Source: Prolixibacteraceae bacterium (GTDB lineage Bacteria; Bacteroidota; Bacteroidia; Bacteroidales; Prolixibacteraceae). Taken from it: a DNA stretch of 39,152 nucleotides. Under the pieces are notes generated by a model that made no database searches, was not told the origin of the DNA, and was given only the letters and a program-made list of their open reading frames with translations. Below are positions 8,723 to 16,252 of this stretch, one piece after another (the stretch's first letter is position 1; each line of letters opens with the position of its first letter). The stretch lies in the NCBI GenBank assembly GCA_030602265.1, contig JAUWAB010000037.1, positions 1-39,152 on the forward strand, written 5' to 3'. The position numbers and the translations under genes are program-made.

Positions 8723-9907
8723 ATGAAACTACTATTCTATATCCTTGGACTCTCCTTTCTGTCTGGTGGCTGTCAGAAGAAATCAAATAGCCCGGATGCG
8801 GAAGAGCCGGCTGGATACTACACCCATAATGAATTTGCCATGGGTGTCGACCTCTCGTATGTTAATCAGGTGGAAGACCATGGTGGTGTTTACCGCGATT
8901 CGGGGCAGGTACGTGATCCTTTCAAAATCCTGGAATCCCATGGAGCCAACATAGTACGCCTGCGGCTGTGGCATAATCCGCAGTGGGTGAGGGATCTTTA
9001 TGGCGATCCGGGTAAAACACTATACAGCGGCTACGACGATGTGGAAAAGTCGGTCAGGAGGGCCAAACAATCCGGAATGGCGGTAAACCTCAATTTTCAC
9101 TATTCCGATTTCTGGGCAGATCCCGGCCACCAGGATCCGCCTGCAGCCTGGAAAGAGATTAAAAACCTCGATGTGCTGAAGGATTCGGTTTATAATTATA
9201 CGTTCAGGGTACTCCGGAAACTGGATACCCAGGGGCTGATGCCTGAAATGGTCCAGATTGGCAATGAAACCAATTGCGGCATGATGATGACCGGGACAGC
9301 CGCTGGTTTCCCGGGACTGAACGGATGCAGCGGGCAGTGGGCCAACTTTGGTGCCGTTCTTAACAGCGGAATTAAGGCGGTACGCGACGCTGCCGCGCAG
9401 TCGCAGGTTAAACCGAAAATTGCCCTGCATGTTGCCGACCCGAAAAATCTGGAATGGTGGTTCCAGCAGGTAACTACATCCGGGGGGGTGACCGACTTCG
9501 ATGTGATTGGTTTCTCATACTATTATAACTGGCATACCGAAATTGCGTTCGGAGCTCTTCCGCAGCTGATTACCAAACTCAAAAACAGCTACAAAAAGGA
9601 GGTGATGATCCTGGAGACGGCTTATCCGTGGACGACTCAGGGGGCCGACAGTTATGGCAATATCCTTGGTGGCGGCCAGCCTTTATCCGGATTCCCGTTT
9701 ACGAAGGAAGGGCAGCTGGGCTATATGATGGCTCTGACAGAAGCTGTGAAATCGGCCGGCGGTTCTGGGATTATGTACTGGGAACCGGCGTGGATTACTT
9801 CCGCGATGAAAGACTCATGGGGTAGTGGTTCATCGTGGGAGAATGCTGCCTTCTTTGATTTTCAGGGTAACCTTTTGCCGGTGGTTCAGTATATGCAAAA
9901 AAAATAA
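8723..9907 (+). CDS. GH53 endo-beta-1,4-galactanase lipoprotein (single domain)
   Basis: A 394-aa lipoprotein with lipobox LSGGC (C17) followed by a Ser/Asp/Glu-rich linker, which in Bacteroidota often marks export to the cell surface. One GH53 barrel spans about 38-390, with GVDLSYV, VRLRLWHNP, FHYSDFWADP and IMYWEPAW blocks. The acid/base is E182 in VQIGNE and the nucleophile E298 in MILETAY. The length is that of a standard GH53. It is more like the family norm than either half of the tandem enzyme at 4084, and probably makes the initial cuts in beta-1,4-galactan at the surface. It is preceded by a 158-bp gap containing the orphan signal-peptide ORF and followed by REP-like hairpins that could end transcription. 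Confidence 0.92.
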   Translation: MKLLFYILGLSFLSGGCQKKSNSPDAEEPAGYYTHNEFAMGVDLSYVNQVEDHGGVYRDSGQVRDPFKILESHGANIVRLRLWHNPQWVRDLYGDPGKTLYSGYDDVEKSVRRAKQSGMAVNLNFHYSDFWADPGHQDPPAAWKEIKNLDVLKDSVYNYTFRVLRKLDTQGLMPEMVQIGNETNCGMMMTGTAAGFPGLNGCSGQWANFGAVLNSGIKAVRDAAAQSQVKPKIALHVADPKNLEWWFQQVTTSGGVTDFDVIGFSYYYNWHTEIAFGALPQLITKLKNSYKKEVMILETAYPWTTQGADSYGNILGGGQPLSGFPFTKEGQLGYMMALTEAVKSAGGSGIMYWEPAWITSAMKDSWGSGSSWENAAFFDFQGNLLPVVQYMQKK

Positions 9908-9928
9908 TACGTTCGTTTTATATCTATT

Positions 9929-10008
9929 CATATATTGTGCCTGCCGGCACAAATTCCTAATCAAGGCCATCTTGATATTGCTACCCATATATTGTGCCTG
10001 CCGGCACA
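9929..10008. repeat. Pair of identical 23-bp direct repeats, each with a hairpin
   Basis: The unit at 9929-9951 recurs exactly at 9986-10008. Its core TGTGCC-tgcc-GGCACA is an inverted repeat (9936-9951 in the first copy). The pair lies directly after the GH53 stop codon and before the RAYT gene. It may act as a transcription terminator or as transposase-recognised REP sequence. Confidence 0.75.
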
Positions 10009-10055
10009 TTAATATTATCATGGTATTGCGAAGACAGACTTCCAATATTGATTTG

Positions 10056-10125
10056 AATCCCGTCAGGGATTAAATCTGGGTAGCAATCAAATATGCAATA
10101 CGGAAAATTCGTCCCGTATGGGACG
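10056..10125. repeat. REP-like palindromes beside the RAYT gene
   Basis: Two hairpins: AATCCC-gtca-GGGATT at 10056-10071 and CGTCCC-gtat-GGGACG at 10110-10125. The first shares its core and the downstream gggtagc with the element at 19163-19179. Between 9908 and 10163 no protein gene is supported; the stretch is made of these repeats. Confidence 0.65.
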
Positions 10126-10163
10126 GCATATCTATACCTTGTATTCTTGTTATACCTTAATTA

Positions 10164-10637
10164 TTAGGGTTTTGTATAATCAATTGGTTTGAAAATATAT
10201 CTTTCGTCATATGGTACCTCATATTTTTCCAGAAAGTCAATATACTCTTCAATAAAGGATCTTTTCCTGTGGTGAATCTCCTGATTTCTGATATATTCAA
10301 TGACATTATTTATATGTGATTTACTATATGAAAATGCCCCATAGCCTTCCTGCCAACTGAATCTGCCCTTTATAAATCTCATATTGTTGATCCACTTTGA
10401 CGAATCACCTTTAATGTCTTGCATCAGATCTGATAATGATTGTGCTGGCCGCATCCCAAAAAACAAATGGATGTGGTCAGGCATACCGTCAATTACGATT
10501 ATTTTGTGACCATTTTTCTTAATAATCCCACTTATATACTTATATAATTCATCTTTCCATGACTTGTGAATCAGGGAAATCCTATCCTGCACAGCAAAAA
10601 CTGCGTGAATGTGTATTTGTGTGTATGTGTTGGGCAT
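10164..10637 (-). CDS. REP-associated Y1 transposase (RAYT / IS200-like)
   Basis: A 157-aa protein of the Y1 transposase (PF01797, IS200/IS605 TnpA-like) fold. It has the HUH metal site as HIH (H55, H57, in MPDHIHLFFG) and the catalytic tyrosine in YIRNQ (Y115, with Q119), matching the family YxxxQ motif. The N-terminus TYTQIHIHAVFAV matches the usual first beta strand. It is intact, has no TnpB partner, and no IS ends flank it. Short palindromes lie directly 3' of it. These traits fit a domesticated REP-associated tyrosine transposase rather than an active IS200 copy. It nicks or rejoins single-stranded hairpin DNA; the local palindromes are the likely substrates by inference. Confidence 0.88.
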   Translation of the reverse strand: MPNTYTQIHIHAVFAVQDRISLIHKSWKDELYKYISGIIKKNGHKIIVIDGMPDHIHLFFGMRPAQSLSDLMQDIKGDSSKWINNMRFIKGRFSWQEGYGAFSYSKSHINNVIEYIRNQEIHHRKRSFIEEYIDFLEKYEVPYDERYIFKPIDYTKP

Positions 10638-10675
10638 TTGAATTGGAATAATTAATTAACAAACATAATACCTTC

Positions 10676-10690
10676 GAGCCTTCGTGGCAA
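10676..10690. repeat. Half copy of the gtggcaa repeat
   Basis: gagccttcgtggcaa is identical to the reverse complement of 22573-22587, the left arm of the large inverted repeat upstream of the DUF5107 gene. A degenerate second copy (cttcctggcaa) follows at 10695-10705. It lies in the 76-bp gap between the RAYT start and the esterase stop. Confidence 0.55.
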
Positions 10691-10713
10691 AAAGCTTCCT
10701 GGCAAAAAAGACT

Positions 10714-11574
10714 TCAATACTGATGGAACGCCTCTGAAACAAACCTCAGCACTTCCGGCAGTGATTCCCTCCAGTAGGTCCAGGTATGGCCTCCGTCGCG
10801 TACCCGGTATTCATGCGGAATATTGTTTTTGCGCATCTCGATGTGCACCAGGGCATTGCCTTCAAACAGGAAATCATCGTCGCCGCAGTCGATATACCAC
10901 CTGACAGCCTTCTTCTGCTCTTCCGGCATGTTCCTTATGGCATCCAGGACGCTGTACTTTGCAAACCAGTCGTCGATCTGGGTTTTGGTACCCGTTTTCA
11001 TGCCCCGGCGTTGTATCCAGGCATCCATCTCGGCCCGGTTCAGGGGCCCTACCGAAGCACTGAGCGGAGCCGCAGACGAGAAAAGGTCGGGGCGGTGAAG
11101 CGCATAGTAGAAGGTACCCCCGCCGCCCATCGATAAACCGGCTACCGCGCGGAAGCGTTTCTGCCCCCTGATCCGGTAGGTCTTTTCAACATACGGCATC
11201 AGCTCTTCAAAGAAAAAATCCTCGTACCGCCATTCCCCGCTGATTTCGTTGGTATATCCCCGCTGACCGGTATCGGCATCAGGCATAACAATTATCATGG
11301 GCGTGGCAATACCTTCACGGATGGCCTTGTCTGCAATATGAAGGACCTCCCCGAACTGGATCCAGCCCGACTGATCATCGCCCGAACCGTGCAGCAGGTA
11401 TAACACCGGATAACTCCGTTCTGAAGTTTCGTAACAGGGAGGAAGGTAAACGGCATATTTGCGCTCCATTTTCAGGATCATGCTCTCCATGGAAAGGTTG
11501 TCATAAACTTTACCGCTCTGGGCAAACACAGAGACAGATATCATTACGGATAGAATCAGAATTAAGTTTTTCAT
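10714..11574 (-). CDS. Secreted CE1-like esterase (esterase D / PF00756 fold)
   Basis: A 286-aa alpha/beta hydrolase with signal peptide (about 1-18, ending VFA|Q). Family features are YLPPCYE, YPVLYLLHGSG (oxyanion region), the nucleophile elbow GLSMGG with S148, an acid in CGDDDFL (around D232-D234) and H263 in GGHTW. The length equals that of typical feruloyl/acetyl-xylan-type CE1 enzymes. In this setting it probably removes acyl groups (acetyl or feruloyl) from plant polysaccharide side chains, which is an inference. It has a good promoter of its own (11598-11629) despite lying 73 bp downstream of the GH2 gene on the same strand, so it may be expressed both ways. Confidence 0.87.
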   Translation of the reverse strand: MKNLILILSVMISVSVFAQSGKVYDNLSMESMILKMERKYAVYLPPCYETSERSYPVLYLLHGSGDDQSGWIQFGEVLHIADKAIREGIATPMIIVMPDADTGQRGYTNEISGEWRYEDFFFEELMPYVEKTYRIRGQKRFRAVAGLSMGGGGTFYYALHRPDLFSSAAPLSASVGPLNRAEMDAWIQRRGMKTGTKTQIDDWFAKYSVLDAIRNMPEEQKKAVRWYIDCGDDDFLFEGNALVHIEMRKNNIPHEYRVRDGGHTWTYWRESLPEVLRFVSEAFHQY

Positions 11575-11597
11575 AGGTTCACTTGTATTAATTCTTC

Positions 11598-11629
11598 CAA
11601 ATGTATAAGATCTTTAAACTAAATACAAA
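11598..11629 (-). promoter_or_regulatory. Bacteroidota-type promoter for the esterase gene
   Basis: Read on the minus strand, TTTG (11629-11626) is followed after 20 bp by TACATTTG (11605-11598). This fits the known Bacteroidota primary sigma consensus of TTTG near -33 and TAnnTTTG near -7 with 19-21 bp spacing. The predicted transcript start is about 18 bp before the ATG at 11574. Confidence 0.55.
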
Positions 11630-11647
11630 TCCAGTTTACCTGAATGG

Positions 11648-14600
11648 TTAATATGTGTTTTTTAAAAGCCTGAAAGTTACTTTGCCTGAATGTCCCGCCT
11701 GGATATAAATGGGGGCTTTCATATAGTTGCCCAATCCCATTTTGGTGTGGTTCCACCTATTGTTGATGACCAGTTTTACATCTCCTCCGGCGGGTAATCC
11801 ATTATGGACTGCAAAAGCATCCACAGGAATTTCCGCCCTGGCTTCCTGTTGGATATCATTCGTTTGCTGACTTTGCCTGCGTGGAGGTTTTGCAACAATT
11901 TTCAGGGTATGTTCTCCAGGCTGTAACCCGGTCTTTGAAAAGAGTACCGACTGAGCCCCGGTTTTTCCGCGGGTGCTGAAACCCAGTCCTTCTGCTTCCC
12001 TGACTCCATCAATGTATACGTCGGCCGATCCGGGAATGCTTCCCATTGTTCCAACCCAGCTTATCCCGGTTCCGTTAAATGTCAGTTCCAGATAGTTACC
12101 CGCCCCGGAACTGCGGTATTCCCTTTCCCCGAAATATTCCAGGGTGTCGGCTGCCGGCTGCCAACGGCCCTGGTATTTTATGCGCGGATCATTATTGTCG
12201 ATCCATTGCGACCGGTCGGGGATCACCTCCAGCCTGACAGCCTCTGTCCCCGGTGATTCCACCTGGACTGCATGTCCGGTTCCTGAAATGTCGGCGGATG
12301 CCCTGTAAATATACTCCTTCATACTCCTGAAATCGTTGGTGCCCCGCCCTCCGGTATCATACTTACCGTAAAGGCTGAAATCCCATTCTTCGAGTGACCA
12401 CGAACGCGACGGTTTTTTCCCGAAAACGGTCTGGTTGCCCTGAATGTGCCGCATGGCTGTTCCCTTGTTTCTCCCGATGTGATCTTCAGGATATACCGAC
12501 CAGAGTCCGTTTCTCTCCCAGGAAAACCGGTCGATTCCGGATGCAAGGACATAATACACGCCAACTTCCTCAAATCCACCCGCATCCTGTTTGTTCCACG
12601 GTACTTTTGTCGGTTCCGGTGGGATAATCCCGGTCCGCTCAATCGTATATTCCGTGCTGAACAACCCTGTTCCATCTATCCGTATCCTGAACTGTACGTC
12701 TGTCAGGTCATATGATCCGGTGATCGTAACCACTGCTTCGTTTTGGTCTGTGACGGCCGAGATCTTTTCAGGCTTCCAGTTTTTAAGCGGACTGCCACCG
12801 ATAAGGTTAAGATATGGGCCGCCTTTCAGCAAGGTCTTCCCTTTAAATGTCCCTGTTTCAATAAGTCCGGTTATTTTGCTGAAGCTGACTGAAAATGCCT
12901 CTCCTCTTATAATTATCCGATCCTCATCTTCAGAGATGGCAGGAGCCGGTCCGGCTGGCGGTGCAAAGGTGACCGGTTCAGGGGATACGGGCAGGCTGAA
13001 TTCATCGATGCACCTGTTTGCCTGATCAAAGAATTTCAGGTCCAGGGTACTTCCTTTTTTCAGCATTAATCCGGGGAATTCAATAAACCCTTCCAGGTGC
13101 GGTTCGATGTCAGGGCCCCTCATAATGCCCGTTTTCGGTCCATGTGACCAGTGAATGGTGATTTCATTCAGATTAGTATGGTCATGCCAGTTTTTAACCG
13201 GAAGCCGGAAGGTCTTTCCCTGTTCGGGCAGTTCAATGGGCTGATCGCAGATTCGAACCGGGGAATAGGCCTTTTTCATCAGCCAGTATTCCGGTCTTTC
13301 CCGGCGCCAAAGGTCTATCATTCCCCATTCGTAAGCCCAGGAGCCGCCGGCATTCTCGTCAATTACCGCCCAGATGGCTCCTCCCAGACAGCCTTCGGTA
13401 ACAAACATACGTTCCCAGAATCTTTTGATGCTCTCTCCCCAGAAGTTTCGCATGCCCGGGTCCCGGTCGAGCGATAGCGGATAATAAGAGGAACCGTGGG
13501 CAAATTCGTCGTGCAATACGGGCATGCCTTCGGGAAGCGTCCTGACCGCCTTCCCGTTGAAAACAGCCACCCCGGGTGTGCCCAGGTCCTGGTCCCAGTC
13601 GGGATAATGGTAACTGTAAATTTCATAAGGCCATGGCGTTCCCTCCGGCACACTTTGTGACCAGCTGAAAATTACCGGCCGTGATGGATCTTCTGCCCTC
13701 GCATATTCGTAGGTCTTGCCGATATTGCTCCCATACCAGGTTTCATTGGCCAGCTCCCAGATGATAATCGAGGGATGGCTGCGGTGGGCTTCTATCATTT
13801 CAGCCATCTGGTTCATGTAGATGTCGGTATGTGCTGGATTGTCCTGTGATCCCCTGGCAAAGGTGACGGCATTTTCCGCCTGGACATAGAGGCCCAGCTT
13901 GTCGCAGGCATCGAAGTAGTCGTCAGTCGCCGGGTAGCATGAGGGCCTGACGAAGTTCAGGTTGGCGTCTTTCAGCATCTTCACTTCGCGGTAACTTTCC
14001 TCCGCCGAAAGGTATTTGCCATATACCGGATCGCTGTCGAACCGGCCGCCGCCCCTGAGTTTTACCTCCCTGCCGTTTACCAGCATCTTCACCCCCCTGA
14101 TCTCCACTTTCCGGAATCCGACATTTCTGGAAACAACCTGTCCTGCAGTACCTTTATCCATTAACGTGGCTTCCAGCTTATAGAGGTTCGGGTGTTCCGC
14201 ATCCCATTTTTCCGGATCTGCAACATGAATACGGAGTATGGTTTCATCTTTCCCTGGTGTGAGTTTCAGCCTGTCGGGTTTTATATATACTTCTCTACCC
14301 TGAGGGTCCTTCAGGGAAAGCTTAATGATTGCACTGCCCTTTACATTGAACCGGGCACTTAGCCAGACTTTCAGTTCTCCGTTCAGGTAAGCATCGTCCA
14401 GGTCGGTTTCCACATGAAACCGGCTGATGTAGTTTGCTGGTACTGCCATAAGCCTGACATCCCTGATGATCCCGCCGGTGTTAAAGCCGGAACTGGTTCT
14501 CTCACGCTCTTCGGTAATGCCGATGGTCAGGACAGCATCCTCTCCGGGTGTAACATGTTGGGTGATATCACAGTTCCAGATGTTGAAACCGCCGAAATGC

Positions 14601-15013
14601 TCCTGCAGGAAATGGCCGTTAACCCATGTTTTTGCCGTACCGGTAACTCCCTCAAAACGAATAATGATCCTTTTCCCTGAATAATCTTCAGGAATGCGGA
14701 AGGTGGTCTGGTAGGCATATTCTTTATCCGGCAGTACCGTTATCCCCTGCATTTCGACAGATGAAGGTACCTTTATGTCACGCCAGGTTGTTTCAGCGGC
14801 CTGCTCCGACCAGTATTCGCCTTTCGGGTCGGTGGAGATCTTCCAGATCCCGGTAAGTGAAATAACCGGCTGGCTCACGCCTGCAGTTTTATCAGGAACA
14901 GGAATGATTACCGGCCGGGGCCAGAGCTGGTGATCCGGAATGGGCAAGAAATTACTGGCAGCCAATTGAAAGACCAGGGGTAAAAACATGAGGAATGTGA
15001 CTGTTCTTTTCAT
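11648..15013 (-). CDS. Large secreted GH2 glycosidase with C-terminal carbohydrate-binding-like domain
   Basis: A 1121-aa protein with signal peptide (about 1-19, LAAS). It has a GH2 sugar-binding domain (about 50-195: LTGIWKIS, FEGVTGTAKTWVNG), an Ig-like domain, and a TIM barrel with acid/base E424 in WELANE and nucleophile E503 in LHDEFAHG. A long C-terminal half carries a beta-sandwich and, at about 945-1060, a jelly-roll segment (LTFNGTGISWVG, VYIDGV, GEHTLKIVA) like those that bind sugars. At 1121 aa it is longer than the other GH2 proteins here and diverges in its catalytic context, so its substrate may be a different beta-linked sugar. It is divergent from the AraC-type gene with 203 bp between, which makes it a candidate regulatory target. 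Confidence 0.85.
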   Translation of the reverse strand: MKRTVTFLMFLPLVFQLAASNFLPIPDHQLWPRPVIIPVPDKTAGVSQPVISLTGIWKISTDPKGEYWSEQAAETTWRDIKVPSSVEMQGITVLPDKEYAYQTTFRIPEDYSGKRIIIRFEGVTGTAKTWVNGHFLQEHFGGFNIWNCDITQHVTPGEDAVLTIGITEERERTSSGFNTGGIIRDVRLMAVPANYISRFHVETDLDDAYLNGELKVWLSARFNVKGSAIIKLSLKDPQGREVYIKPDRLKLTPGKDETILRIHVADPEKWDAEHPNLYKLEATLMDKGTAGQVVSRNVGFRKVEIRGVKMLVNGREVKLRGGGRFDSDPVYGKYLSAEESYREVKMLKDANLNFVRPSCYPATDDYFDACDKLGLYVQAENAVTFARGSQDNPAHTDIYMNQMAEMIEAHRSHPSIIIWELANETWYGSNIGKTYEYARAEDPSRPVIFSWSQSVPEGTPWPYEIYSYHYPDWDQDLGTPGVAVFNGKAVRTLPEGMPVLHDEFAHGSSYYPLSLDRDPGMRNFWGESIKRFWERMFVTEGCLGGAIWAVIDENAGGSWAYEWGMIDLWRRERPEYWLMKKAYSPVRICDQPIELPEQGKTFRLPVKNWHDHTNLNEITIHWSHGPKTGIMRGPDIEPHLEGFIEFPGLMLKKGSTLDLKFFDQANRCIDEFSLPVSPEPVTFAPPAGPAPAISEDEDRIIIRGEAFSVSFSKITGLIETGTFKGKTLLKGGPYLNLIGGSPLKNWKPEKISAVTDQNEAVVTITGSYDLTDVQFRIRIDGTGLFSTEYTIERTGIIPPEPTKVPWNKQDAGGFEEVGVYYVLASGIDRFSWERNGLWSVYPEDHIGRNKGTAMRHIQGNQTVFGKKPSRSWSLEEWDFSLYGKYDTGGRGTNDFRSMKEYIYRASADISGTGHAVQVESPGTEAVRLEVIPDRSQWIDNNDPRIKYQGRWQPAADTLEYFGEREYRSSGAGNYLELTFNGTGISWVGTMGSIPGSADVYIDGVREAEGLGFSTRGKTGAQSVLFSKTGLQPGEHTLKIVAKPPRRQSQQTNDIQQEARAEIPVDAFAVHNGLPAGGDVKLVINNRWNHTKMGLGNYMKAPIYIQAGHSGKVTFRLLKNTY

Positions 15014-15216
15014 AGTATCGATAATATTGCAGTTAAAGCTATTAAGAGATGGTCACTTGCAGAATAGACGATAATCTGTTTATTTGGACAATCCGACTTT
15101 TTTGCTGATATTAACCGGATGAAATGGCCATGACGTATGACGGTAAAGCCGGATGAATTTTTTAATCATGGCAACAAAGAAGCAATGCTGTAATTCACCT
15201 TTTAAAGAACTGCACC

Positions 15217-16140
15217 ATGGAGGATACGACAAAAGATACTTCACCGCTGCCGCGAGGCAAGAGTGACAGTTTTTACGGTGACAGGAGCGTGGTGATGTCG
15301 GCCAGGCTGCTGGGCAGCATTAAGGCAAATCCCATAATAAATTCGCTGTACATTACCGATATTGGATTTTATCCGCATGCAAAAAATCATTACCGGAGCA
15401 GGAGTGAGGGCATCGGGGAGCAGATCCTGATATACTGTGTCGACGGTTCGGGAACTGTTCAGATCGGAGGCAGCGAACATTGCCTGGATCCCAATACTTT
15501 TTTTGTCATACCTGCCGGGCAACCACACGCTTACTGGGCGGATCCATCGTATCCCTGGTCCATTTACTGGTTGCACTTCGGCGGTGAGCGCTCCCTGAGT
15601 TTTGCCTCGTTCTATTCAAAGGTCATGCGGATAAAACCCTGTACATCTTCCAGGATCGATGACCGGATTAAGCTGTTCAGCGAAATTATAACCGCCCTGG
15701 AACTGGGCTTTTCAAGGGAGAATATCGAATTCGCCAATATGTGCCTCAATTCCCTGCTGGCTACTTTTTTCTATGTCGAAACGTTCAGGTCGGTAAGGGG
15801 GTTCAAGAGTACAGATCCCGTCGATAAGGCCATTTTCTTCATGCAGGATAACCTGCACGCCACATTGAAAATGAGTGATATTGCCCGTCATGTCCAGTTC
15901 TCGGAGTCTCATCTTTCGAGACTATTCCGAAGCAAAACAGGCTCGTCGCCCATGGATTATTTTATCAATCTGAAGATGCAGGAAGCCATTCGCCTGCTGA
16001 CCAACCAAAACCTGAAAGTCAAGGAGGTGGCTTTCGCTTTGGGCTACGATGACCCGTTCTATTTTTCCAGAATTTTCAACAGGCACATTGGCTCCAGCCC
16101 GGGATCATTTGTCAGGGTTACCAGAAAGCGCCCTGCCTGA
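15217..16140 (+). CDS. AraC-family transcriptional regulator with N-terminal cupin sensor
   Basis: A 307-aa protein. Residues about 40-150 form an AraC-type cupin (LIYCVDGSGTVQIGG, FFVIPAGQPHAYWAD), the usual sugar-sensing domain of RhaS/MsmR/XylR-like regulators. The C-terminal 100 residues carry the two helix-turn-helix segments (MSDIARHVQFSESHLSRLF and KVKEVAFALGYDDPFYFSRI). No signal peptide or membrane segment, so it is cytoplasmic. It is transcribed divergently from the 1121-aa GH2 and convergently with the GH35. This suggests local control of the GH2-esterase and possibly GH35 genes, as an activator responding to a galactoside. The ligand is unknown. Confidence 0.87.
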   Translation: MEDTTKDTSPLPRGKSDSFYGDRSVVMSARLLGSIKANPIINSLYITDIGFYPHAKNHYRSRSEGIGEQILIYCVDGSGTVQIGGSEHCLDPNTFFVIPAGQPHAYWADPSYPWSIYWLHFGGERSLSFASFYSKVMRIKPCTSSRIDDRIKLFSEIITALELGFSRENIEFANMCLNSLLATFFYVETFRSVRGFKSTDPVDKAIFFMQDNLHATLKMSDIARHVQFSESHLSRLFRSKTGSSPMDYFINLKMQEAIRLLTNQNLKVKEVAFALGYDDPFYFSRIFNRHIGSSPGSFVRVTRKRPA

Positions 16141-16251
16141 AAAAAATATCTTATCCATGCCAAATCCGTCAACATCCGGAAGTTGCGTTTTCAGGTCCGA
16201 CTTCAGGATTTTGCCGGTCTCAGGATTGGTCATTGCCCGACGGTCTATTAC
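16141..16251 (-). other. Possible orphan coding fragment downstream of GH35
   Basis: Immediately after the GH35 stop codon, a shifted minus-strand frame is open for exactly 37 codons up to the AraC stop. It reads like protein: MTNPETGKILKSDLK and QLPDVDGFGMDKIFF are the clear segments. No start codon in a sensible place and no recognised family. It could be the stump of a lost gene whose 3' end abuts the AraC gene, or chance. It is the only content I see in the 112-bp gap. Confidence 0.3.
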
Positions 16252-16252
16252 C

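Noticed and set aside
10164-10637. Active IS200/IS605 element
   Set aside because: No TnpB and no clear element ends; the single gene with REP-like hairpins fits a RAYT better.
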